Of a DNA stretch of 64,000 nt, positions 33,555-42,003 are shown piece by piece (positions within the stretch are counted from its first letter, which is position 1; each line of letters opens with the position of its first letter). Both the position numbers and the translations under genes were made by a program. Source of the stretch: Aminobacter anthyllidis (lineage in GTDB: Bacteria > Pseudomonadota > Alphaproteobacteria > Rhizobiales > Rhizobiaceae); contig NZ_JAFLWW010000013.1 in NCBI RefSeq assembly GCF_018555685.1, positions 124,001 to 188,000 on the forward strand. Reading direction: 5' to 3'. The notes under the pieces are model-generated. The model made no database searches. It was not told where the DNA came from and was given only the letters and a program-made list of their open reading frames with translations.

Positions 33555-35005
33555 GCGGCCATCGTCTCGCGCACTGTCCTGATGTCCTCGGCGAAGCGGG
33601 CGCATTCGGTTGCCGCCTCCTGCGGGTCGCGAATGCGCAGGATGTAGGAGGGGTGGATCGTCAGGAACACGGCGAGCCCGTCGTCGCGCATGATGGTCTG
33701 GCCGCGCTGCCTGGTGATCGCCACCGGCGCCTCCAGCAGCGACTGGGCGGCGGTCACGCCGAGCGCCACCACCAGCTTCGGCTTCAGCAGCGTCAGCTCC
33801 TGCGCCAGCCACCAGCGGCAGGCCTGCACCTCGCCGGCATTGGGCTTGCTGTGGATGCGCCGCTTGCCGCGCGGCTCGAACTTGAAGTGCTTGACGGCAT
33901 TGGTGACGTAGACCGCGGCGCGGTCGATGCCGGCTTCGCCGAGCACCGCGTCGAAGATCTTGCCGGCGGGGCCGACGAAGGGCCTGCCCTGCAGATCCTC
34001 CTGGTCGCCGGGCTGTTCGCCGACGAACACCAGTTCGGCATCGTCAGGGCCTTCGCCGAACACCGTCTGCGTCGCCTCGCTCCACAGCGGGCAGCGGCGG
34101 CACTGGCTCGCCTGCTGGCGCAGGGCGTCGATGGATTGCGCCTCAGTCGCTGCCTGTTCTTCCGCAGCCGGCCAGTGCCTGGCCTGAATCGCCTCATGAT
34201 GCGGTGCGGGCATCGTCGGCATCCTCGCGATCATCTCCCTGGCGGCCTGGTCGGCGCCGGCCACCAGTCCGGGAATGAGCGAAACCTCGGGAAGGTTTCG
34301 CCAGTATTTCTTCGGCATCTCCGATTGCATCGCCTTCACCTTCAGTCGGGCCGGATTGAAGATGCTGGCGAAATATGTCCGCCACATCTCTTCCGACTGG
34401 TCGCTGTCGGGGGCGTCCTCCTTCGAGGCGGCGGGTCCGAGGGCCAGCCTTTCGCGGTCCCATTCCGCCGAGCCATGCGGCGTCAGGATCGCCCAGTGCA
34501 TGCCGGTGAAGCGGCGCACGAAGAAAGGTGCTGCCAGTTCGAGGATGAAGTGGTCGGGCTCGAACCAGGCGACGAAACGCTCGTCGACGCCGTCGCCGAT
34601 CTTCCGGAAGCGGACGAAGGCATGCATCTTGTGCTCGTCGCGCCTGACCGACTTCTCCATCGCCTCGAAACGGCGCACGTCGGGGTCGGAGGCGATGCGG
34701 AGCAGATGCGGCGCGCTGCGCTGCCGCCAGAGCAGCCGGTAAAGCAGGGCGAAGCGTTCGCTGTCGGAATGGCAGGCCACGATGGCCGCGCGGTCGATGA
34801 AGTCTCGCGAGACCCTGAATTCGACACCCGGGGTCGGCGCTGGCAGCTCGGTCGCTGCTCCGCCGACATGCCACTCGATGTCCTCGGGCCTCACCTCGTT
34901 TGTCGCCAGCTTTCGCGCGGCGTCGCGCCAGCCGTCGAAGTCGGTCGGGCCGGCGAGCTGCACGGCGTAGGCGGCCAGTGACAAGGTGGGCTGGCTTACC
35001 ATCAT
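33551..35005 (-). CDS. UdgX-type uracil-DNA glycosylase fused to DUF4130 domain
   Basis: Protein of 484 aa. Residues 1-240 or so match the DUF4130/TIGR03915-type domain linked to radical-SAM partners (MHAFVRFRKIGDGVDERFVAWFEPDHFILELAAPFF). The C-terminal part is a family-4-like uracil-DNA glycosylase: the FeS Cys region CRRCPLW, GEQPGDQEDLQGRPFVGPAG and, crucially, GKRRIHSKP. This KRRIH loop marks UdgX, which forms a covalent adduct with abasic DNA through its His. ATG 35005 overlaps the radical-SAM stop (ATGA). The pairing is recurrent but its lesion substrate is unknown. Confidence 0.88.
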   Translation of the reverse strand: MMVSQPTLSLAAYAVQLAGPTDFDGWRDAARKLATNEVRPEDIEWHVGGAATELPAPTPGVEFRVSRDFIDRAAIVACHSDSERFALLYRLLWRQRSAPHLLRIASDPDVRRFEAMEKSVRRDEHKMHAFVRFRKIGDGVDERFVAWFEPDHFILELAAPFFVRRFTGMHWAILTPHGSAEWDRERLALGPAASKEDAPDSDQSEEMWRTYFASIFNPARLKVKAMQSEMPKKYWRNLPEVSLIPGLVAGADQAAREMIARMPTMPAPHHEAIQARHWPAAEEQAATEAQSIDALRQQASQCRRCPLWSEATQTVFGEGPDDAELVFVGEQPGDQEDLQGRPFVGPAGKIFDAVLGEAGIDRAAVYVTNAVKHFKFEPRGKRRIHSKPNAGEVQACRWWLAQELTLLKPKLVVALGVTAAQSLLEAPVAITRQRGQTIMRDDGLAVFLTIHPSYILRIRDPQEAATECARFAEDIRTVRETMAA

Positions 35006-36237
35006 AACAGCTCGAGTTGTCGTGGCTTCGGCGCGATCGTCTCGCGCAGCCGTGCTGCGTCGGTCGTGGCACCCGGCGACCAGCCGTCGGCGACGATGAA
35101 CGGGCGCACCTTGGCGATGGATTGGCATAGCCGGCCGACGTCCTCGAGCCGCAACCGCTTGAAGCGGCGGGTCTCGATGATGCGTTCCACGGCGCGTGTG
35201 CCAAAACCCGGGATGCGCAGCAGCATCTCCTTGTCGGCGCGGTTGACGTCGAGGGGAAACGAGGCGCGGTTGCGCAGCGCCCAGGCGAGCTTGGGGTCGA
35301 TCTCCAGGTCGAGCATGCCATCGGGTTGGCCGTCCAGAATCTCGCTTTGGTCGAAGCCGTAGAAGCGCATCAGCCAGTCGGCCTGGTAGAGCCGGTGTTC
35401 GCGCATCAGCGGCGGCTTCCTGAGGGGTAAGGCGGAGGAGGCGTCGGGGATCGGGCTGAAGGCCGAGTAGTAGACGCGCCGCAGCTGGTAGCTGCCATAG
35501 AGCCGGGCGCTGGTCTTGAGGATGCCGGCATCTGGCGTGGCATCGGCACCGACAATCATCTGCGTCGACTGCCCGCCGGGGGCAAAGCGTTCGCGCGTCT
35601 TGGTCCTCAGCGTCGGCTCCGCCTTTTCCTCGATCTTCGAGCGCAGCTTGGCCATCGAGACGCGGATCGTCTCCGGTCGCTTCTCCGGCGCCAGCCGTTT
35701 CACGCCCTCGTCGGTCGGCAATTCGACATTGATCGACAGCCGGTCGGCGTAGAGGCCGGCCTTTTCGACCAGTTCGGCCGAGGCTTCCGGAATCGTCTTG
35801 AGATGGATGTAACCGCCGAACTTCTCGTCGAGCCTTAGCCGCCTCACCACCTCCACCATCTCTGTCATGGTCTCGTCGGGCGAGCGGATGACGCCGGAGG
35901 ACAGGAACAGACCCTCGATGTAGTTGCGCTTGTAGAAGTCCATGGTCAGCCGCACGACCTCGTCGACAGTGAAGCGGGCGCGGCGGACATTGGAGGACGA
36001 GCGGTTGATGCAGTAGCTGCAGTCGTAGATGCAGAAGTTGGTCAGCAGGATCTTGAGCAGCGAGATGCAGCGGCCGTCGGGTGCGTAGGAGTGGCAGATG
36101 CCCATGCCCTCGGTCGAGCCGATGCCGCCAGACTTGAGCGAGTCGCGCCCGCCGGCACCCGACGAGGCGCAGGAGGCGTCATATTTCGCGGCGTCGGAAA
36201 GGATCGCGAGTTTCTCGCGGGTTGAAAGAACTGCCAT
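35002..36237 (-). CDS. Putative DNA modification/repair radical-SAM protein with HhH tail
   Basis: Radical-SAM protein of 411 aa (TIGR03916-type). Features are EKLAILSDAAKYDASCASSG at the N-terminus, the [4Fe-4S] motif CIYDCSYC (CxxxCxxC), GLFLSSGVIRSPDETM, and the C-terminal helix-hairpin-helix ADKEMLLRIPGFGTRAVERIIETRR, which suggests DNA contact. ATG 36237 is chosen because family sequence begins there; the frame is open further upstream without similarity. It is translationally coupled to the UdgX fusion. The chemistry is unestablished; a radical reaction on a DNA lesion or base is the usual proposal. Confidence 0.87.
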   Translation of the reverse strand: MAVLSTREKLAILSDAAKYDASCASSGAGGRDSLKSGGIGSTEGMGICHSYAPDGRCISLLKILLTNFCIYDCSYCINRSSSNVRRARFTVDEVVRLTMDFYKRNYIEGLFLSSGVIRSPDETMTEMVEVVRRLRLDEKFGGYIHLKTIPEASAELVEKAGLYADRLSINVELPTDEGVKRLAPEKRPETIRVSMAKLRSKIEEKAEPTLRTKTRERFAPGGQSTQMIVGADATPDAGILKTSARLYGSYQLRRVYYSAFSPIPDASSALPLRKPPLMREHRLYQADWLMRFYGFDQSEILDGQPDGMLDLEIDPKLAWALRNRASFPLDVNRADKEMLLRIPGFGTRAVERIIETRRFKRLRLEDVGRLCQSIAKVRPFIVADGWSPGATTDAARLRETIAPKPRQLELL

Positions 36238-36317
36238 TTGTTCATGATACGTTCTTTGGACTGACAAGGCCAGAGCCTTCGTCGCGACGTGGCGAAATGT
36301 GATCTCCTCGGAGGAGC

Positions 36318-36347
36318 AGGGATGGCGGGCGGTTGTCCGCCATCCCT
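36318..36347 (-). terminator. Hairpin after the glutamine-synthetase-like gene
   Basis: Exact 11-bp stem AGGGATGGCGG/CCGCCATCCCT with an 8-base loop, 7 bases past the stop of the glutamine-synthetase-like gene in the direction of its transcription. It lacks a T-run, so it may be a Rho-assisted end or an mRNA 3' stabiliser. Confidence 0.5.
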
Positions 36348-36353
36348 CAGGGA

Positions 36354-37742
36354 TTACACCTCGTGCAGATAGAGGTGATAATCCAGTTCGCTCACCGTGC
36401 GGGCGACGCGGAGATATTCGCTTTCCTTGATCGCCGTGAAGGTGCGGTGCAGGTCGTGGCCGAGCGCCTCGCGCAGGAATTCCGAGCCCTTGGCTGCCTC
36501 GATCGCTGAACGCCAGTCCGGCGGCATCACGCTTTCGGTGCCTTCGGCCTGTTCGTAGCCGTTGCCCGAGGTTTCGGGGCCGGGATCGAGCTGTTCGTCG
36601 AGGCCCTTGGAGATGCCGGCGAGGATGGTCGCGGCCACCAGATATGGGTTGGCGTCGACGCCCGAGGGGCGGTGCTCGATGCGGCGGTTCTTGGCGTCGC
36701 CCGCCGGCACGCGCAACGCCACGGAGCGGTTGTTGACGCCCCATGTCGGGGCCACCGGTGCGTAGGACTGCGACACGAAGCGGCGCCAGGAGTTGGCGTG
36801 CGGCGCAAACACCAGCATCGATTCCGCCATCGTCGCGGCCAGCCCGCCGATCGCGTTGAGCAGCAGTGGCTGCCACTCGCCTTCCTTGGCCTCGGTGAAG
36901 ACGTTGTTGCCGTCATTGTCGAGCAGCGAAGCGTGGAAATGCATACCCGAGCCGGCATACTTCTCGATCGGCTTGGCCATGAAGCACGCGGTCACGCCAT
37001 GACGGCGCGCCTGCATGCGGACGATGCGCTTGAGCATTATCAGGTCGTCGGCAGCCTGCATCACGTCCTTGCGGTAGCGCAAGGTGAGCTCGTACTGGCC
37101 CGGCGCGTATTCCGAGATGACGGTTTCAGCCGGAATGCCCTGCAGCTTGGCCGCGGCATAGATGTCGGAGAACAAAGGCTCCATGCCGTGCAGGTGGTCC
37201 ACCGAATAGACCTCGGTCTTGCCTGACACGCGGCCGTCGAGCACCGCGCGGGCCGGCTGGACCTTGCCGTCGCCGTCACGCTCGTTGGACAGCAGGAAGA
37301 ATTCGAGCTCGAAGGCGCCGGCCGGATGCAGGCCCTTGGCCGCCAGCTTGTCGACCTGGCGCTGCAGCGCGAGCCTCGGGTCCGAGGTCATCGGCGCGCC
37401 GTCGAGATGGTACATCGACATCAGCAGCTGGCCGCGTGCCGGGCTCGTCGCATGCATCGGCTTCAGCGTGCCGGGGATCGGCCAGGCCCTGAGGTCGCCG
37501 TCGCCGGAATCCCAGATCAGGCCGGTTTCGTGCACGTCCTCGCCCGTAATGTCGAGGCCGAGGATGGAGATCGGCAAATGCCGCCCGCCTTCGTAAAGCC
37601 CCATCAGCTCGTGGCGGCGGATGATCTTGCCGCGGCCGACGCCATTGGCGTCGGTCAGCACGATGTCGAAGGCTTCGATGTCTGGGTTCGCGTCAAGGAA
37701 GGCTCTGGCCTCGTCGACGGTCGAGCCGGAAGGTGATGTCAT
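36354..37742 (-). CDS. Glutamine synthetase family ligase (gamma-glutamylpolyamine synthetase-like)
   Basis: GS-fold ATP-dependent ligase of 462 aa. Metal and nucleotide motifs are visible: FELEFFLL, ISEYAPGQYELTL, GSGMHFHASL, NNRSVALRVP and KNRRIEHRPSGVDANPYLVAATILAG. It lacks the adenylylation-site architecture of GlnA and resembles PuuA-type enzymes that glutamylate putrescine or other amines. A class III aminotransferase ends 30 bases upstream in the same operon, consistent with amine catabolism. The amine substrate is not known. Confidence 0.87.
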   Translation of the reverse strand: MTSPSGSTVDEARAFLDANPDIEAFDIVLTDANGVGRGKIIRRHELMGLYEGGRHLPISILGLDITGEDVHETGLIWDSGDGDLRAWPIPGTLKPMHATSPARGQLLMSMYHLDGAPMTSDPRLALQRQVDKLAAKGLHPAGAFELEFFLLSNERDGDGKVQPARAVLDGRVSGKTEVYSVDHLHGMEPLFSDIYAAAKLQGIPAETVISEYAPGQYELTLRYRKDVMQAADDLIMLKRIVRMQARRHGVTACFMAKPIEKYAGSGMHFHASLLDNDGNNVFTEAKEGEWQPLLLNAIGGLAATMAESMLVFAPHANSWRRFVSQSYAPVAPTWGVNNRSVALRVPAGDAKNRRIEHRPSGVDANPYLVAATILAGISKGLDEQLDPGPETSGNGYEQAEGTESVMPPDWRSAIEAAKGSEFLREALGHDLHRTFTAIKESEYLRVARTVSELDYHLYLHEV

Positions 37743-37772
37743 GATGTCACTCGATTGTCCTGAAACCTTGTC

Positions 37773-39155
37773 TCATGCCGCAAGTCGGGCGGCAATGTCG
37801 CCGAAAGCCGCAATCAGCTTGTCGACCTGCCGCGCTGACGTCACCGGCGAGACCAGCATCATGTTGTGGAACGGCGCGATCAGCACGCCGCGATTGACCA
37901 GCGCCACATGCACGGCAGCCTCCAGCCGGGAGGCATGCGCATGTTCGGCCTCGCCGCCGTTGCGCAGCGGTCCCGGCGCGCAGATGAATTCGACGCGCGC
38001 ACCGACCCGCATCACGTGCCAGGGCAGTTTGTGTTTTCGGATCGCCTTGTCGAGACCTTTGGCCAGCCGCTCGGCCAGCGTCTCCATGTGGGCGTAGTTG
38101 TCGTCGGTCATCACCTCTTCGAGCGTGGCCCGCATCGCCGCGAACTGAAGAGGATTGGCCGACAGCGTCGTGCCCATGCCGGAATAGCCCGGCTCCTTGG
38201 TACGGTTGTAGTCGGCGTAACGCGCGGCCACCTCTTCGCTCATGCCCCAGACGCTGGCCGGCACGCCACCGGCGACGGGCTTGCCGAGCACGAACAAATC
38301 GGGGTCGAGATCGTGCTTGCGGGTGTAGCCACCGGGTCCGGTCGAGATGGTGTGGGTCTCGTCGATCAAAAGCAGTGTACCGGCTTTCCGCGTCAGCGCG
38401 CGTACGCCTTCAAGGAAGCCGGGTTCGGGCAGCACCATGCACGAATTGGTCAGCACCGGCTCGGTGATGACGCAGGCGACGTCGCCATGGCTGAGTGCTT
38501 TCTCCAGCGCCGGCAGGTCGTTGAACTCGACGATGCGGGTGCGGGCGGTGAGGTCGCGGAACTCGCCGGCGAGGCCGGGACGGTTGATCGGCTTGCCATC
38601 GTCGAGGCGCACCATCGTTTCGTCGACGGCGCCGTGATAGCAGCCGTTGAACACCAGGATCTTGTCGCGGCCGGTGACGGCGCGGGCGACGCGCAGGGCG
38701 AAACGGTTGGCGTCGGTGGCTGTGGTGGCGATCTGCCAGTGCGGCAGGCCGAAGCGTTTTGCCAGCAGCAGTCCGAGCGTCAGCGAATCCTCCGACGGCA
38801 GCATGTAGGTCAGGCCGCGGCTTGCCTGCCGGCGGATGGCGCGGGCGACGGGGGCGGGCGAATGGCCGAACATCGAACCGGTGTCGCCGAGGCAGAAATC
38901 GGCAAGCCTGTTGCCGTCGACATCGGTGATGACAGCGCCGCTCGCCTTGTCGACCAGGATCGGGAACGGCGTCGGCCAGTCTTTCATCCAGTGCATCGGA
39001 ACGCCGCCGAAGAAGCCCGCCATGCCATTGCCGAGTGCCGCCTCGGATTTGGGCCGGGCGCGGCGGAAGATTTCCGCCTCCGTCGTTGCAAGCTCTGCTA
39101 TGCGCGACAGCGGCACGCCGCCTTCGGTGGCTTCTGGTCGTTCGATGCGGTTCAT
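37773..39155 (-). CDS. Class III PLP-dependent aminotransferase
   Basis: Aminotransferase of 460 aa of the glutamate-1-semialdehyde-aminomutase-like branch. Features are the DVDGNRLADFCLGDTGSMFGH segment, TATDANRFALRVARAVTGRDKILVFNGCYHG, the cofactor Asp in LLLIDETHTISTGPGG, and the Schiff-base Lys in DLFVLGKPVAGGVPASVWG. ATG 39155 is chosen with GGGAG 5 bases upstream; the adjacent ATG 39158 is closer to that site. Co-transcribed with the glutamine-synthetase-like ligase, suggesting deamination of an amine or omega-amino acid. Confidence 0.88.
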   Translation of the reverse strand: MNRIERPEATEGGVPLSRIAELATTEAEIFRRARPKSEAALGNGMAGFFGGVPMHWMKDWPTPFPILVDKASGAVITDVDGNRLADFCLGDTGSMFGHSPAPVARAIRRQASRGLTYMLPSEDSLTLGLLLAKRFGLPHWQIATTATDANRFALRVARAVTGRDKILVFNGCYHGAVDETMVRLDDGKPINRPGLAGEFRDLTARTRIVEFNDLPALEKALSHGDVACVITEPVLTNSCMVLPEPGFLEGVRALTRKAGTLLLIDETHTISTGPGGYTRKHDLDPDLFVLGKPVAGGVPASVWGMSEEVAARYADYNRTKEPGYSGMGTTLSANPLQFAAMRATLEEVMTDDNYAHMETLAERLAKGLDKAIRKHKLPWHVMRVGARVEFICAPGPLRNGGEAEHAHASRLEAAVHVALVNRGVLIAPFHNMMLVSPVTSARQVDKLIAAFGDIAARLAA

Positions 39156-39304
39156 CATGGCTCCCATTGGACGGACGGGCGCCACTCTAGCCAGAGCCGA
39201 CGCGAAACGGCAATTGGCCGTGCGCAAGGCGTCGATTGGCGCAGCAGGCCAGCTCTTGACCGCCGCCGAACATCGGCGATCATGACACTGTGCTTTGGGG
39301 GTGA

Positions 39305-39763
39305 ATGCCGATGCGTGTTATGATGACGGCCATGTCGATCCTGCTTGCGGCGGGCCCGGCCGGTGCCTCTGGCGGGCTCTCATGCGGTGCCAAGGATGAG
39401 GCGGTGAAACTGACCATCGAGAGTGGCGTCACTCGCGGCATGGGAAGTCCAGTGTTCAATTTTCGCGGCGAGATCGAGCTAGCTGAAAAGGCGATTTCGC
39501 AAGATTTGCGCGCGATGAGCTTCGAGCGCGAGCACCTTGCGCAATACTGGCTTGATGGCGAAGAGCTCCGCATGGTCGTCTATCGCGAGCGCGAAAGCGA
39601 CAAACCGCATGGCTATGTCGAGATTACGGTAAGAACCAAGTCAGGCGACGAAGGCGACTATATCGGCCAGTATTCGGTTACTGTCTTCGACATGACCGAC
39701 GCCAGCGGTGGCGACGGCAAGACCTACAATTTCACTGGCCGCGCCACCTGCCTGGTCGAATAG
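39305..39763 (+). CDS. Hypothetical exported protein
   Basis: Protein of 152 aa (150 if it starts at ATG 39311, better spaced from the G-rich stretch at 39297-39303). A short signal peptide is likely (MTAMSILLAAGPAGASG). The mature part has one Cys near its N-terminus (LSCGAKDE) and one at the C-terminus (RATCLVE), which could form a disulphide. No known family recognised. It stands alone between a divergent aminotransferase and a convergent MarR gene. Confidence 0.7.
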   Translation: MPMRVMMTAMSILLAAGPAGASGGLSCGAKDEAVKLTIESGVTRGMGSPVFNFRGEIELAEKAISQDLRAMSFEREHLAQYWLDGEELRMVVYRERESDKPHGYVEITVRTKSGDEGDYIGQYSVTVFDMTDASGGDGKTYNFTGRATCLVE

Positions 39764-39812
39764 CTCCAGCTGGATAGTTCGGCATTGGTTCGCTGGCCGC
39801 GCAGGCTGGCGG

Positions 39813-40244
39813 TCAATCCTTGTGCATGGCGGCGATGGCGCGCCGCATCAGCGCCAGGAACGTCTGCCGCTCCTCGTCGGTGAATTCTGCCAGCGCGGTC
39901 TCGTTCTGGGCGCGGGCGGCGGTGGTTGCGGGATCGCGCAGCGCCTTTGCCCTTGGCGTCAGGTGGATGGCCTGCGAGCGCCCGTCGTCGGGATTGGCGC
40001 GCCGTTCGATCAGACCGTCGCGCTCCATTCTGGTCAGCGTATTGGCCATCGTCGCCTGTTCGACATCGAGGCGCCGCACCAGTTCGCTCTGGGCCAGCCC
40101 ATCCTCGTCCCACAGCGCCAGCAGTGTCATGAACTGCGCCGGTGCCAGCCCGAGGGGGCGGATACGCTCGTGCAGGCCCTTGGCAAAGAGGCGCGCCATC
40201 TGGTTGGCGAGGTATCCGGCCGAGCGTTCTTTCTGGAAAGCCAT
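39813..40244 (-). CDS. MarR-family transcriptional regulator
   Basis: MarR protein of 143 aa with the winged helix GLAQSELVRRLDVEQATMANTLTRMERDGLIERRANPDDGRSQAIHLT. ATG 40244 (MAFQKERSAG) is preferred; the longer frame uses a TTG at 40280 inside a promoter repeat. It diverges from a small membrane-protein gene, and two direct TGCTATGCAA repeats lie between them, so it probably represses both. Confidence 0.92.
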   Translation of the reverse strand: MAFQKERSAGYLANQMARLFAKGLHERIRPLGLAPAQFMTLLALWDEDGLAQSELVRRLDVEQATMANTLTRMERDGLIERRANPDDGRSQAIHLTPRAKALRDPATTAARAQNETALAEFTDEERQTFLALMRRAIAAMHKD

Positions 40245-40270
40245 GACAGACAGATAGCTGTTGAATAGTA

Positions 40271-40302
40271 TGCTATGCAATGATATATAGCTTGCTATGC
40301 AA
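40271..40302. promoter_or_regulatory. Direct TGCTATGCAA repeats in the MarR divergent promoter
   Basis: TGCTATGCAA occurs at 40271-40280 and 40293-40302, 22 bases apart (about two helical turns), in the gap between the MarR gene and the membrane-protein gene. Candidate MarR binding sites by position and repetition. Confidence 0.5.
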
Positions 40303-40317
40303 ACTGGAGGTTCGACA

Positions 40318-40776
40318 ATGAAAGCGAAACTTCATGCCGTGGCCGGTGGGGTCGCCTTGCTCACGGTCGTCTGCTTCTGGATTTCCACGGTTGGAGCCGA
40401 ACTCACCGGCAACGCCGAAACCATCGCCGCGGCCAAGGCGGCGATCCTGGCCGGCATGGTCGTGCTGATCCCGGCGATGATCGTTGCCGGCGGCTCGGGC
40501 TTTTCGCTTGGCAAGGGTTGGAAGAGCCCTGTTGTCCAGCACAAGAAACGCCGCATGCGCATCGGCGCCGCCAACGGCCTGCTGGTGCTGCTGCCCTCGG
40601 CCTATGTGCTGGCCGGCTGGGCGGCGGAAGGCCGTTTCGATGCGGCCTTCATTATCGTGCAGACACTGGAGCTGGCGGCCGGAGCCGTCAATATTGCGCT
40701 TCTGTCGCTCAACTTGCGCGACGGGCTTGCGCTTCGCCGGAAGCCGGCGAGGGCTGTGCACGCCGGCCGACTTTAG
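40318..40776 (+). CDS. Small four-helix membrane protein
   Basis: Protein of 152 aa with four likely membrane helices: AVAGGVALLTVVCFWIST, AAILAGMVVLIPAMIVAGG, NGLLVLLPSAYVLAGW and the TLELAAGAVNIALLSLNL segment. A basic loop (QHKKRRMRI) lies between helices 2 and 3. ATG 40318 has TGGAGG at 40305-40310. Function unknown. It is divergent from a MarR repressor that probably controls it. Confidence 0.8.
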   Translation: MKAKLHAVAGGVALLTVVCFWISTVGAELTGNAETIAAAKAAILAGMVVLIPAMIVAGGSGFSLGKGWKSPVVQHKKRRMRIGAANGLLVLLPSAYVLAGWAAEGRFDAAFIIVQTLELAAGAVNIALLSLNLRDGLALRRKPARAVHAGRL

Positions 40777-40830
40777 ACGTTGTGCGCAATTCCTGACGGA
40801 AAACCGTTTCACAGTTTTCCTGGAATTGCG

Positions 40831-41805
40831 CTAGCCGGTGATGTCGATGACGCCGCAATCGCCGGCAGCACTGCCGAAGGCGATGCGGCGTTCTTCCTTG
40901 TCCCAGGCCATCGAGGTGATCGCGCCCTTGCCGGGGCGGCGCAGCAGCACTTCCTTGGCATCGGCAAAACGTACGGCCAGCACCATGCCGTCTTCATAAC
41001 CGATGGCGACGATGTCCTCGCTCGGGTGACAGGCGACCGAGGTCACCATGGTGTTGCCGCGCGTGCCGAGTTCCAGCGGCGCCTTGCCCATCGGACCATC
41101 CTTGCCGCTGAACGGCCAGACGATCGCCGCCGGCGCGCCCGAGCTCGCCAGCCACTTGCCCTTGGCGCTCCACGACAGGCTCTTCACCTTGGCGGGATAG
41201 CCGGTCATGCGCATGTGCTTGGCATCGACGAGCTTCCAGCCATGCAGGGCGTTTTCCTGCATGGTGGTGACAAGGAAGGCGCCGTCGGGCGAGAATGTGA
41301 TGCCGGTATGGGCGCCGTCCCATTGCAGTTCGGTCGGCGTGCCGTCGGCGGCGGGGAAATGCAGCGTCGCGCCATTGTAGCGGGCGACGCCGATGCGCAT
41401 GCCCTTGGGCGAAAAGGCGATGCCTTCGACCGAACGCGGGTGGGCGAATTCCTTGGTCTTGCCGTCGGCGAAACGCACCCAGGCATTGCGGCCGCTGGCA
41501 TAGGCAAGCGCACCTTGCGGTCCCGAGGCAACCGAGGTCACCCACTTCTTGCCGATGCTTGCCATCTCTTCGGCAACACCCGCTGAGGTCAACGACATCA
41601 CCTTGCCGTCCTCGCCGCCCGAAATCATCAGGTCGTTCCTGGCGGTGGCCGTCGCCGACAGCAGCCCGTCATGCAGCTTCAACGACTTCTGGCCATGGTC
41701 GAGCCAGTGCACCATGCCGTCGGCGAGGGCGAAGAACGGGATATTGTCGAGGAAGGCGGCCGCAATGCAATGGCCTTCGAGATCAAGCGGGGCGACTGTC
41801 GGCAT
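40831..41805 (-). CDS. WD40-repeat protein
   Basis: Beta-propeller protein of 324 aa built from WD40-like blades, for example LMISGGEDGKVMSL, GIAFSPKGMRIGVARYNGATLHF, GITFSPDGAFLVTTMQENALHGWKL, SLSWSAKGKWLASSGAPAAIVWPF and SMAWDKEERRIAFGSAAGDCGVID. No signal peptide, so cytosolic, probably a protein-interaction scaffold. It is downstream of a CobW GTPase on the same strand, separated by a palindromic repeat, which hints at a shared role in metal handling. No enzymatic motif is seen. Confidence 0.88.
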   Translation of the reverse strand: MPTVAPLDLEGHCIAAAFLDNIPFFALADGMVHWLDHGQKSLKLHDGLLSATATARNDLMISGGEDGKVMSLTSAGVAEEMASIGKKWVTSVASGPQGALAYASGRNAWVRFADGKTKEFAHPRSVEGIAFSPKGMRIGVARYNGATLHFPAADGTPTELQWDGAHTGITFSPDGAFLVTTMQENALHGWKLVDAKHMRMTGYPAKVKSLSWSAKGKWLASSGAPAAIVWPFSGKDGPMGKAPLELGTRGNTMVTSVACHPSEDIVAIGYEDGMVLAVRFADAKEVLLRRPGKGAITSMAWDKEERRIAFGSAAGDCGVIDITG

Positions 41806-41834
41806 AAGAGATTATTCCATTCGAGATTTATGCT

Positions 41835-41978
41835 GCCCCTCACCCTTACCCTCTCCCCGTAAACGGGGCGAGGGGGCGTCAGCGTTACCGCTTGTCACTT
41901 CTCCCCGTTCACGGGGGTCCGAAGGACGGGGCGAGACCAGTGGCTCGCCTCGGCAGTGCCGGCAGGCGGATGAGGGGC
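41835..41978. repeat. Intergenic palindromic repeat, second family, copy 2
   Basis: A 144-bp element bounded by GCCCCTCACCC and GATGAGGGGC, the same ends as the element at 32134-32248. Internal hairpins are CTCCCCGT/ACGGGG-type, and the right half is longer (CTCCCCGTTCACGGGG plus GGTCCGAAGGACGGGG). It separates the CobW GTPase gene from the WD40 gene. Confidence 0.8.
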
Positions 41979-42003
41979 AGAGTATTCCGTGGACAGTTGG
42001 CGC

